Below are positions 25,598 through 34,314 of a stretch of 61,409 nucleotides of DNA, piece by piece. The notes under the pieces were generated by a model. It ran no database searches. It had not been told where the DNA came from and saw only the letters and a program-made list of their open reading frames with translations. A program made the translations under genes and the position numbers. The first letter of the stretch is position 1. Every line of letters starts with the position of its first letter. Source of the stretch: Streptomyces sp. NRRL F-5135 (lineage in GTDB: Bacteria; Actinomycetota; Actinomycetes; Streptomycetales; Streptomycetaceae); contig NZ_JOHR01000029.1 in NCBI RefSeq assembly GCF_000719775.1, forward strand, positions 1 to 61,409. The letters are read 5' to 3'.

Positions 25598-26053
25598 ATC
25601 TCCGCCACCTCGACCGACCTCAGTCAGACCATTGACGACTTCGTCGCCGCCTTCAACGAGCCGAGCCCCGATCTCGACAAGGTCATGTCCTTCTTCGCCG
25701 ACGACGCCGTGTACCTGCCCGGTCACCTCCCGGAGCGCCGTGGCATCGCGGCGATCCGCAAAGAGTTCGAGCCGCACTTCGCCGGGCGCTACGGCGCCAT
25801 GCACTTCGCCGTGTACGACAAGATCATCGACGAGCCGAACCGCCGCGCCACGATCCGCTGGGCCTGCCGGCTCGACATGAGCGGAGAGTCCGGCCGACAT
25901 GTGCCGTTTCCACTGCGCCTGTTCGCCCGTGCGCGCTACGGCGGCCGCATGCAGTGGCACGGTGTGGACGTGTTCCACTTCGACACCGCAGGACGTATCA
26001 GCGGCAAGTTCACCTACGCCATGTTCCGGTTGCCGCTGTGGGAGCGAGGCTGA
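25598..26053 (+). CDS. SnoaL/NTF2-like protein with apparent ATC start
   Basis: 151 residues if translation starts at ATC (ISATSTDLSQTIDDFVAAFN). GGGAG stands at proper distance and the frame is closed by TGA just upstream at 25589, so no ATG/GTG start precedes the conserved N-terminus. Starting at the first ATG (25685) would remove the first helix, DDFVAAFNEPSPDLDKV, of the NTF2-like cone fold. Core motifs are MSFFADDAVYLPG, RRGIAAIRKEFEPHF and WHGVDVFHFDTAGRI. Such proteins are isomerases, cyclases or binding proteins. It is the first gene of a unit with the hydrolase at 26161. ATC is either a rare start or a recent start-codon lesion. Confidence 0.75.
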   Translation: MSATSTDLSQTIDDFVAAFNEPSPDLDKVMSFFADDAVYLPGHLPERRGIAAIRKEFEPHFAGRYGAMHFAVYDKIIDEPNRRATIRWACRLDMSGESGRHVPFPLRLFARARYGGRMQWHGVDVFHFDTAGRISGKFTYAMFRLPLWERG

Positions 26054-26160
26054 CAGGTCTCCCCGACGGTCCGAACCACCCGAGACGACCTCACACGCCA
26101 ATGCCCGTCATACCTCTCCTGGGGAAAGCTCGGGCCCGCGCGCACTTATACGGAAACGAA

Positions 26161-28161
26161 ATGACACTTCTCAAGTCATGGCGGCCCCTGCTCGCCTTCG
26201 TGGTCACCGGCGGACTCCTGGCGTCGCTCTGCTACTTGGCGCTGCGGCCAGAACATCTCCTGTCCGTACCTGAGGGGGCCGCCGCCGGGTCGCTCACCAT
26301 GCGCCCCTGCGACTACGACACCGAAGCCGGAACCGTCGCCGCCGACTGCGGCACACTCGCCGTCCCGGAGAACCGGAGCGACCCCAAGTCCGAGCTGATA
26401 GCACTTCCGGTCACTCGCGTCCGGGCCGCTTCCGCAGACCCGGCGGAACCGATCTTCCGACTGGGCGGCGGTCCCGGAATAACGAACATGGACTTCCCGC
26501 AGGCAAGCCGACTCACCGGCCAACACGATGTGGTCCTGGTCGGTTACCGGGGGATCGATGGATCGCGCCGTCTGGACTGCCCCGAGGTCGCCGCCGTCAT
26601 GCAGTCCGCCGATGGAATCGCCGGATCAAAGACACTGCCTGCCACGACCAAAGCGTTCGAACAGTGTGCGAACCGCCTCACCGACGACGGGATCGACCTC
26701 ACTGGCTACTCGGTCCTCCAGCGGGTGGAGGACCTGGAAGCGGCCCGTACCGCCCTGGGCTACTCACAGATCAACCTCCTCAGCTCCAGTGCTGGAACAC
26801 GCACCGCCATGATCTACTCCTGGCGGCACCCGCAGGTGCTGCACCGCTCCGCGATGGTCTCGGTCAATCCGCCCGGCCACTTCTTCTGGGACCCGCGCAT
26901 CACCGATGCGCAGTTCGCCCAGTACACACGGCTGTGCGACGACGACGACGCCTGCGCCGCGCGTACCTCCGACCTGGCCGAATCGATCCGGAAGACCGCC
27001 GGCGAGATCCCTGAACGCTGGGGGCCCTTCCGCCTCAAGGACACCAACGTCCGGGTTCTGAGCCAGTACGCCATGCATCACAACGGTCCGGCCTCGGCAC
27101 CGAACAACGCTCCGACCGTCATCGACGCCTACCTCAGCCGGGACACCGGCGCCTTGTGGGCCATGTCTGTCCTCGGCGACCTCACCCTGCCCAATTCCAT
27201 CGTCTGGGGCGAGTTCGCTTCCTTCGCCATGATCGATGGTCCAGCAGCACAGCGCTACTACGACAACGGTGGCGATCCGGGCTCGACCCTGGGCAACGCC
27301 TCAACCGACTTCCTGTGGGCCGGCGAGTCCGGTCTGTCCACGGTGTGGCCGGACAGCCCCGACAACGCCAAGTACCGTGAGATGCGGCCCAGCGACGTCG
27401 AAACCCTCCTCGTCAGCGGTGAGGTCGACTTCTCCACCCCGGCGCAACTGGCCACCGACGAACTGCTGCCCGCCCTGTCCCGGGGACAGCAGGTGATCCT
27501 TCCAGGGCTGGGCCACACCGCCGACTTCTGGGAGCACCGTCCCGAAGCCGGGAAACGTCTACTGACCACCTTCTTCGACACCGGCAAGGCGGACAGGTCC
27601 CAATTCGACGGGAGGCCAGTCGACTTCGAGGCAGTTCCGTTGAGTATGTCCACGGTGGCCAAGCTACTGATCGCAGTCACCCTGGCCGGCGCAGCCCTCG
27701 GCCTCGCTCTGCTCGCCGTGATCGCACGCTGGGCGCGCAGGCGCGGTGGCATCGGTCCCCGCGCGAGTGTCTGGGTACGGACCGTGACCGTGATCCCGCT
27801 CGGTTTTTGCGGGTGGCTGCTGGGGGTTCTGCTGATCTGGACGGTAGGTCCCGATGACTTCGTGGCCAGCGCGAGTGTGATCGTGCCCGGGACGGGCCTG
27901 ATGGTAGGCCTCGGCGCCTACCTGGCCTGGACCCGTGAGGAGCGCTCATCCCAGATCCGACGCGCTGGACTGGTTGCCGCGGTCTGCGGGGCGTTCCTCG
28001 GGGCATGGATCGGCTGTTACGCGCTTTCCGGTCTCCTGGCGCCTGTTGCAGCCATAGTCGGTGCAGGTGCCGCAGCGAATCTCGGGTTGCTGTGCGTCGA
28101 GCACTTCCCCAGGTGGCCGGACCGCATTTGGCGCACACCGGCGATGCGCAAGAGCGCTTGA
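26161..28161 (+). CDS. Membrane-anchored alpha/beta hydrolase (peptidase S33-like)
   Basis: 666 residues from ATG 26161 (MTLLKSWRPLLAFVV); an ATG at 26101 would add 20 residues. An N-terminal membrane anchor is followed by an exported alpha/beta-hydrolase of tripeptidyl-aminopeptidase type: RPCDYDTEAGTVAADCGTL, the oxyanion segment RLGGGPGITN, VLVGYRGIDGS, nucleophile elbow SSSAGTR (usual form GxSxG), acid VSGEVDFSTP and His LPGLGHTAD. The C-terminal 190 residues add about five hydrophobic helices, unusual for the family. The first Gly of GxSxG is replaced by Ser, but Ser, Asp and His are kept. It probably acts at the outer membrane face. Confidence 0.8.
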   Translation: MTLLKSWRPLLAFVVTGGLLASLCYLALRPEHLLSVPEGAAAGSLTMRPCDYDTEAGTVAADCGTLAVPENRSDPKSELIALPVTRVRAASADPAEPIFRLGGGPGITNMDFPQASRLTGQHDVVLVGYRGIDGSRRLDCPEVAAVMQSADGIAGSKTLPATTKAFEQCANRLTDDGIDLTGYSVLQRVEDLEAARTALGYSQINLLSSSAGTRTAMIYSWRHPQVLHRSAMVSVNPPGHFFWDPRITDAQFAQYTRLCDDDDACAARTSDLAESIRKTAGEIPERWGPFRLKDTNVRVLSQYAMHHNGPASAPNNAPTVIDAYLSRDTGALWAMSVLGDLTLPNSIVWGEFASFAMIDGPAAQRYYDNGGDPGSTLGNASTDFLWAGESGLSTVWPDSPDNAKYREMRPSDVETLLVSGEVDFSTPAQLATDELLPALSRGQQVILPGLGHTADFWEHRPEAGKRLLTTFFDTGKADRSQFDGRPVDFEAVPLSMSTVAKLLIAVTLAGAALGLALLAVIARWARRRGGIGPRASVWVRTVTVIPLGFCGWLLGVLLIWTVGPDDFVASASVIVPGTGLMVGLGAYLAWTREERSSQIRRAGLVAAVCGAFLGAWIGCYALSGLLAPVAAIVGAGAAANLGLLCVEHFPRWPDRIWRTPAMRKSA

Positions 28162-28194
28162 GCTTGACTCCGTCGGGAATCTTGAGACGGCCGA

Positions 28195-28605
28195 GGTGGA
28201 CTGCCCGGGGTGCGCCATGATCTCGACCGAGGTATCTCGTGCTTGTCGAGGTAATTCTGCAAGGCGGTCGAGCGGCGGGCTGGCGCTACTACCTCGGCCA
28301 GCGTCAGGCCGCTGAGGCGTTCGATGTTCACGGCGATCGCCGTGAACACGTGTTGCAGATGGGCTTTCGGCTGTCCTCGGTAGCGGCAGCGTCGCACGCC
28401 GTGCCCGTGGGCAAACTCATTGACCGTGCCTCCACTTTGGAGCGGACCGCGTAGCGGGCTTTCCACTCGGGGGTCTGTTACGCGGTGCGGATGCGGAGTT
28501 GCAGGTCGCGGAGTTCTCGTGGGGGAAAGCCCACGGTCCGGGCACTGTCGGCCGTGGTGGTGCAGTGGGTGCGGGTGGGGCAGCCGAGGCCCGCTCGATG
28601 GTCAA
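28195..28605 (-). mobile_element. IS1182-family transposase 3' remnant
   Basis: Minus-strand pieces read RAGLGCPTRTHCTTTADS, ARTVGFPPRELRDLQLRI, a TAA where CAA (Gln) is expected, then QTPEWKARYAVRSKVE. After a one-base loss the next frame gives GGTVNEFAHGHGVRRCRYRG, KAHLQHVFTAIAVNIERLSG and LDKHEIPRSRSWRTPGS. This is the C-terminal third of an IS1182-type DDE transposase. The N-terminal part is missing. No terminal inverted repeats were identified. Not functional. Confidence 0.8.
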
Positions 28606-28858
28606 TGCGCTGCTCAGCCTCTCCCCCGAGTTCACCACGCTGTGGACCGACCACGACGCGGCTCTCCGACGGAACGACCGCAAGCGTCTCAACCATCCCG
28701 CGCTCGGTCTGATCGAGGTCAACTGCCTCAGCCTGTTCAGCGAGGACGGCCGGCAACGACTGCTCTGGTTCACCCCCGCCGTCGGTACCGACAGCGCCGG
28801 CCTGCTCGACCTGCTCGCGGTCATCGGCACCCAGGAATTCAACGGACCGGCACACTGA
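28600..28858 (+). pseudogene. C-terminal remnant of an XRE/MmyB-type regulator
   Basis: The frame VNALLSLSPEFTTLW, then DHDAALRRNDRKRLNHP, GLIEVNCLSLFSEDGRQRL and FTPAVGTDSAGLLDLLAVIG is the MmyB-like ligand-binding domain found after an XRE HTH in many Streptomyces regulators. The HTH half is absent; the frame runs upstream into IS1182-derived sequence at about 28600. The natural end (FNGPAH, TGA) is present. It was most likely beheaded by the insertion element or by the deletion that trimmed both. Confidence 0.7.
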
Positions 28859-28957
28859 GCAACCGGCGCACGATGCGCCGGCTCCCGAAGCGGTGGCCTC
28901 CATGCCGCACATCCGGCGTGCACCGCCCGAGCTGCCCCGGGGCGGTACGGCTCACGC

Positions 28958-31760
28958 TCACTCCTGGCCGTCCGCCATGACCACGCAGGCGCTGAGATGC
29001 CAGGTCTGGCCCTCCTTCGCGGAAAGCTCCAGGTCCGCCTCGCGCCCGGCGGGGCCGCCGCCCAGCGGGATGCGCAGCCAGGCGAAGTGCCGGCCGTCGA
29101 GCTGCTCGCTACGGGCTTTCTCGACTCCGTCCACACGGACGATCAGCGTCCTGGTGAAGGTGTTGGGATCGCCGGTGAGCAGATGCGCCGCGTGGCGTCC
29201 GGCGGGCAGCCGCAGCCGCAGCACGGCCGGGGCGCTGTCGCGTACGTAGTCCCGGCGCACGACGTCGAAGAGTCCGGTGTCGGTGGCGGCGGGCGTGTTG
29301 CCGACTCAGCCGAAGCCCGCTCCCTCGTGCCAGCGGCTGTCGGGTGAGAGGCGGGTGTAGCCCTTCAACACCGGCGCGGAGCCGGGTCCGGCGTCCAGGG
29401 CGTGCACGCATCGGGCAGCGGGTGGGACGACAACGGCCCTGGCCAGGCTGCGCAGCGAGGAGTCGAGGACCCGCACCGAGCCGGACCGCGGGCGCGCGTG
29501 CAGTGTGGCGAGCGCGGGGGCCGGCGGCGGCACGACGGTCATCTTCACCGTCGTGTCCCCTCGCGGGTCCACGTAGAGGGTCGATTCCTCGGATCGCCAG
29601 CCCCCGGGTACGTCCAGCGAGAGGGCCGTGCGCAGACCGGAGCCGGTCGCATTGACCACCTGCACCGGCAGCGCGTTGAGTTCCCCGCCCAGCAGCGCCG
29701 TGTCGGCCGGGGCGATGACCGCCTGGAGCCAGCCGCGGTGCTCGTCGCGGATCCGGCTGAGCCCGAACCAGTAGGCGACCAGGGTGTCCCGCCACGTGGC
29801 GGCCTCGGCCATCTGCCGGCCGAACTGGCGGCGTACGTCGGCGAACCGCCGGTGGTCGATTCGGCCACGCAACCCGTCCCAGTCCTCCCGCATGTCCGCC
29901 ACCCGTGCCGCACCGGAGAAGTGCGTGTCGTAGATGTGCTGGATCACGGTCGCGCCGTTGTCCAGCCGATGGGTGTAGGGGACGTGGTGCAGGAAGAGGA
30001 GCAGTTCCTCGGGGCAGTCCGCCGACGACTCGTAGGCGGTCCCGGGTCGTCGGCGCGTACAGCTCGGTGCAGCCGTTGCCGGTGGCGGCCGTACGGTCGT
30101 AGCCGATGCCTTCACGGTCCGACCTGTGGAACTGGGTGGTCGTGGTCGGGCTGGGGTCGAAGTGCCCCGTCACCGAACCGTCCGGCGGATGGGTGAGGTA
30201 GCCGGTGCCCAGCGGCGAGGTGTAGTCCTCGTACGTGCGCCAGGAGCCCAGCAGCAGGGCGGAGACCGTCTTGACGACGTGCGGGTCGTTGCCGAACGTC
30301 ATCCGGGTCCACTCGGCGGCCAGGTCCTCCGCGGACAGCTCCGGCTTCCAGGCGAGCCGCCCGTAGCCGTGGGTGTTCGCCGCGGCCAGGTGGGAGCCGG
30401 TCCAGTTCCTGGCGGCGCCGAAGTTCATCACGCCGGCGAAGCCGGAGTGCGCGTAGGAGTGCACCCGGCCGGTCACCACGCGGGCCACGGTGCTTCCCTC
30501 TCCCCCCTTGCGGGTGTCGAAGTCCAGGACTTCCTTCCACTGCGGCACCAGGTAGCAGAGATGGACGGCGTGGCCGGTGTACTCCTGCGTCACCTGGAGT
30601 TCGATCATCGAATTGGTGCGCGGCAGCGAGCAGAAGAGGGGATGGGCGGGCTCGCGGACCTGGAAGTCGATCGGCCCGTTCTTGATCTGTACGATCGCGT
30701 TGTCCGCGAACTTCCCGTCCAGCGGTGTGAAGTCCTGGTAGGCCTGCCGGTCCCATCTCTCGTCGCTGTCGTGGACGAACGCCCGCCACATCACGATGCC
30801 GCCGTGCGCTTCGAGGGCGCCCGCCAGCACGTTGGCCCCGTCGGCGTGGGTACGTCCGTAGTCCAGCGGTCCGGGGCGCCCCTCGGAGTTGGCCTTCACC
30901 AGGAAGCCGCCGAAGTCCTCGATCCTGCCGTAGATCTCCTCGGCCCTCTCCTCCCACCATCTGCGCACACCCGGGTCGAACGGGTCGGCCGTGTCCAGCC
31001 CGCCCAGGTCGATGGGGGCGGCGAAGTTCGCCGTGACGTACAGCGCCACGCCGTAGCGGCGCAGTACACCGGCCAGCGCGGCCAGCTTGGTCAAGAACGG
31101 CTTTGCGAGGTAGTCCGCAGTCGTGTTGACGTTGTTGATCACGGTGCCGTTGATCCCGAGCGAGGCCAGGACACGCGCGTAGTCCGCGTACCGGCCGTCG
31201 AGTCGCGGCAGCCTCTCCCAGTCGAAGAAGGACCGGCCCGCATAGCCGCGCTCGATCGAACCGTCCGCGTTGTCCCAGTGGTTGGCCACGCGCAACCGGG
31301 CGGCGGGGCGCTCCGTGAGATCGACGTGCTCCAGCGGCTGTCCGGTCTGCACGAGCCGCAGCAGGTGGAACGCACCGTAGAGCACACCGCGGTCGGTGTG
31401 GGCCGCCACCACGGTGCGGATCCTGCCGCGCTTAGTGAGGTGGCGGATGACGTATCCCTCGTCGCCCAGCCCGGCCAGGTCGGCCTCCGGGACGAGTTCC
31501 CGGATCAGGGAGGAACTCGTCTGGGTGCCCACCACAAGCGCCGGGCCGGACGGGGCGTTGGTGCGTGGCCTCACACGCGCACGGCCGGGATTGTCGACCA
31601 CCGTCAGGTCCGCGAGGTGAGCGGTGCGGGGACGGCGAGGTCCGTCCACACGAAGCCAGACGCTTTTGTGGGCCGAGGACTTCGGCTGCTCCACGCGAGG
31701 GGCCGGTGAACCTCGCCTCGCCCGGCCCCCTTCCGCACCGCGACCTGGTGCGTACGGCAT
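28958..31760 (-). pseudogene. GH67 alpha-glucuronidase with a frameshift and a nonsense codon
   Basis: About 930 codons. The first segment (31760 to about 30036) carries YVIRHLTKRGRIRTVVAAH, WDNADGSIERGYAGRSFF, SLGINGTVINNVN and VQIKNGPIDFQVREP, the GH67 signature region. Near 30035 one extra base shifts the frame after ELYAPTTRDR; the protein resumes as YESSADCPEELLLFLHHVPY. At 29306-29308 an in-frame TGA (probably from TGG) interrupts GAGFG-VGNTPAATDTG, after which the same frame continues to 28958. GH67 enzymes release 4-O-methylglucuronate from xylo-oligosaccharides. The two lesions indicate a recently inactivated gene or sequencing errors. Confidence 0.85.
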
Positions 31761-31830
31761 CGGGGCCGGGCGCGTGGATCAATACGGCGGCACCGGCCTT
31801 CTCCCGGAAGAGACGTGGCAGCGTCCCGTA

Positions 31831-31876
31831 CCACCGCCCCGACGGAGCGGCCGGGGCCGCTCCGTCGGGGCGGTGG
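31831..31876. terminator. 22-bp perfect hairpin downstream of the carboxylesterase
   Basis: CCACCGCCCCGACGGAGCGG at the left edge pairs with its exact complement on the right; total stem 22 bp with a 2-nt centre. It is 45 bp beyond the esterase stop and 71 bp before the GH67 start, so it should end esterase transcription and separate the two minus-strand genes. Confidence 0.75.
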
Positions 31877-31920
31877 TGGGCCACCGGCCGATCTCCAAGG
31901 CGCATGACACCGACGGGTGT

Positions 31921-33435
31921 TCACCGTCCCGAGGAGTCGAACGGGATGCCCCGCCACAGCGCGCGTACGTCGGAGGTGGCGTCGTCGGCGACGTAGTCGC
32001 CCGGAACGGCCCAGAACTTCACCGTGGTGGTATCGGCGGTGACCGGAGGCCAGCCGGGGTCGCCGCACGCGGCGAAGTCGGCCCATGCGCGAAGCATGCG
32101 CCGGGAGAGGGCTCGGTCCTGTTCGTCGGGGGTACCGCCGATGAGGAAGGCGGCGCCCTCCGCGTCCAGGTTGCCGAACGCGAACGGGATGTCGGCGGTG
32201 TGCCAGGGCCTGGCCGCGCCGCTCGGCGTCACGCGCCTGCGGGCGAAGCGGGAGAGATGCGCTCGTCCGCCGGCTCTCGCGTGGTGCTCGGCAAGCCGGC
32301 TGCCGTACTCGCCGAACTGTGCGTCACCGAAGAGCGCGAGGTAGAGGTCGAGCAGCGAAGCGCCGGGCATCAGCGCACGGTAGCCCGCGATCAGTCGGGC
32401 GGGGAGACGGAGGGCGTCGGCGAAGTCCTCGAGTTCCCGCTCCGAGGTGATCGCCCGCACGCTTCCGATCTCGTACAGGAACCGGTACTCCTCCAGGGTG
32501 TGGCAGACCAGGAGGTCCACGTCGCGGGAGGCGCCGGCGGCGAGCGCGCGGAGCGGGTCCACGGGCAGCACATCGCCGTCGACGACGGGCTGGAAGACCA
32601 CCGGGTCGTACGCCTGGACGGCCACTACGGGGTTGGCCGAGCACTGTCCGGCGACTTTGTCCGAGGCGGCCACCAGGAGCTTCGGCGAGGCGGAGAGCAG
32701 CCCGTCGCCCGTCGGGACGACACCGGCCTCGGCCGCGATCCGGGACGTGAGCGCCGCGGCGGCCTCGACGGTGAAGAACGCGTGGGGCGCGCTGTGGGCG
32801 ATGGCCCGGCGGAACAACCCGCGCGCCCGCTCCATGGCCATCAGGCAGGCGACCGACCCCGCTCCGGCGGAGTGCCCGGCGACCGTGACGTTGCCGGGGT
32901 CGCCACCGAACGCGGCGATGTTCTCCCGGACCCAGCGCAGGGCGGCCACCTGGTCGAGCAGCCCGCGGTTGTCCGGGAAGCCCGGCACATGGCCGAAGCC
33001 TTCGAAGCCGACCCGGTAGTTGCAGCTGACCACGACCACTCCGGCGCGGGCGAGCGCGGCGCCGTCGAAATCGGGCTGGGCGGAGGAGCCGAAGGTGTAC
33101 GCGCCGCCGTGGATCCAGAACAGCACCGGCAGCGGGCCGCCGTCCGGCCGCTCGCGCACCCACACGTTGACGCTGAGGATCTCCTCGTCACCGGGCTGCC
33201 ACACCGGCGAGCCGGGCAGCGCGGCCGACTGCGGCGCGATGGGCCCGAAACTCCGGCAGTCACGCACCCCGCCCCAGGGGGCGGCAGGCCGCGGAGGACG
33301 GAAACGGTCGGGACCGAAAGGCGGGGCGGCGTACGGGGTGCCGAGAACGGCCACAAGTCCGTCGGCCGACCGCCTGCCGCGTACGTGGCCGCTCGTCGTC
33401 CGGAAATCCGCCCCCGCGCCTGCCCTGTCACTCAT
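31921..33435 (-). CDS. Type-B carboxylesterase
   Basis: 504 residues, ATG start (MSDRAGAGADFRTTSG). A para-nitrobenzyl-esterase/carboxylesterase family alpha/beta hydrolase: RFRPPRPAAPWGGVRD near the N-terminus, oxyanion hole WIHGGAYTFGS, YRVGFEGFG, nucleophile Ser in VTVAGHSAGAGS, acidic member near LVCHTLEEYRFLYE and His in ARPWHTADIPFAFGN. No signal peptide, so cytosolic. It hydrolyses carboxylic esters with broad range. It lies upstream of the GH67 gene, but the strong hairpin between them argues against one transcript. The 233 bp between its start and sapA hold only short GC-rich stems. Confidence 0.88.
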   Translation of the reverse strand: MSDRAGAGADFRTTSGHVRGRRSADGLVAVLGTPYAAPPFGPDRFRPPRPAAPWGGVRDCRSFGPIAPQSAALPGSPVWQPGDEEILSVNVWVRERPDGGPLPVLFWIHGGAYTFGSSAQPDFDGAALARAGVVVVSCNYRVGFEGFGHVPGFPDNRGLLDQVAALRWVRENIAAFGGDPGNVTVAGHSAGAGSVACLMAMERARGLFRRAIAHSAPHAFFTVEAAAALTSRIAAEAGVVPTGDGLLSASPKLLVAASDKVAGQCSANPVVAVQAYDPVVFQPVVDGDVLPVDPLRALAAGASRDVDLLVCHTLEEYRFLYEIGSVRAITSERELEDFADALRLPARLIAGYRALMPGASLLDLYLALFGDAQFGEYGSRLAEHHARAGGRAHLSRFARRRVTPSGAARPWHTADIPFAFGNLDAEGAAFLIGGTPDEQDRALSRRMLRAWADFAACGDPGWPPVTADTTTVKFWAVPGDYVADDATSDVRALWRGIPFDSSGR

Positions 33436-33668
33436 ACGACACAAGCTGCCATGAATCCCTACGGTTTCGCGAGCAAGTTGCCACCGGCGGTCCGGCACAA
33501 CGCCAGTCGGCCTGGAGGCGGGCCGAGCGGTCGACGCGACTGTCCGGCCTGCGGACGGGGCGGCCGTCCCCGCCGCAAGCCGGACTCGTTGTTCACCCCG
33601 AGGCACACCTTCCCGACGACCGACGGCAGTCAGCGGTGCGGGCGTGCGCGGCCGGGTGACAGGCCGGA

Positions 33669-34118
33669 TCAGCGGACTTCGGTGACCCGCCGCTCCTTCA
33701 GGGAGGCGCAGTTGGAGTTCTCCACCGACACGTACACGTTGTCGATGCTGCCGCCCCAGCTCACGCAGTGGCCCTTGCCGTAGACGGAGACCGGCCCCGC
33801 GTACGACGTGTAGTTCCCGTCGTCCCCGGCCCACTCCTCGGTGTCGGGGACGTAGATGCTCGCGGACATGTGCTTGGCCGCACCCGGGTTGGCGCGGATG
33901 GTGGCGACGCAGTTCTTGCCGGTCGAGGAGTTGTACGTCAGGTAGACGGTGCCCAGTGAGCCGACGGGCGCCGAGTTCACGGTCTTGTACGCCTTGCCGC
34001 AGACACCCTGCGGTGTGACGTTGGGTGCGGCGGAAGCGGTCGTGCCGAACGCGGTCGTGACGCCCACCGCGAGCGCGGTCAACGCCCCGGCGGTCGCGAT
34101 ATTGCGAGTGATCCTCAT
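33669..34118 (-). CDS. sapA: Spore-associated protein A-like secreted protein
   Basis: 149 residues; ATG (MRITRNIATAGALTALAVG) with GGGGG-type RBS. Sec signal cleaved at ASAAPN, then NVTPQGVCGKAYKTVNSAPV, GTVYLTYNSSTGKNCVATI, GNYTSYAGPVSVYGKGHCV and SVENSNC, which match the Streptomyces SapA spore-coat protein closely. Four Cys in the mature part suggest two disulfides. Compared with SapA it has an extra C-terminal tail (SLKERRVTEVR). In S. coelicolor sapA is expressed in aerial mycelium and the product coats spores. The upstream palindrome may help that regulation (inference). Confidence 0.88.
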   Translation of the reverse strand: MRITRNIATAGALTALAVGVTTAFGTTASAAPNVTPQGVCGKAYKTVNSAPVGSLGTVYLTYNSSTGKNCVATIRANPGAAKHMSASIYVPDTEEWAGDDGNYTSYAGPVSVYGKGHCVSWGGSIDNVYVSVENSNCASLKERRVTEVR

Positions 34119-34150
34119 ATTTCCCCCTTGTACTCTTGAGAGCTGTTTAC

Positions 34151-34165
34151 TCACACTTGGTGTGA
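34151..34165. promoter_or_regulatory. Palindrome in the sapA promoter region
   Basis: TCACAC-TTG-GTGTGA is a perfect 6+3+6 inverted repeat 33 bp upstream of the sapA ATG. A second short palindrome, CTCTTGAGAG, lies between it and the gene. A regulator-binding role is plausible; the protein is unknown. Confidence 0.4.
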
Positions 34166-34314
34166 CACGCGAGCGGCACGGATGGTTGCGCCGTATTCAT
34201 GCCGGGATATCGGCCCGAACGCCGGAGGGGTGCGGGACGACCACCGGGCCGGCCGACGATCGGCCCATCCGGGCCGTCGCCGCGGGAGGCGGGCCGGTAC
34301 CGCGGCGGCCGAGG

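Noticed and set aside
25685..26053. SnoaL-like gene beginning at ATG 25685
   Set aside because: It would remove the first conserved helix and has no ribosome-binding site; the ATC start is preferred but not proven.
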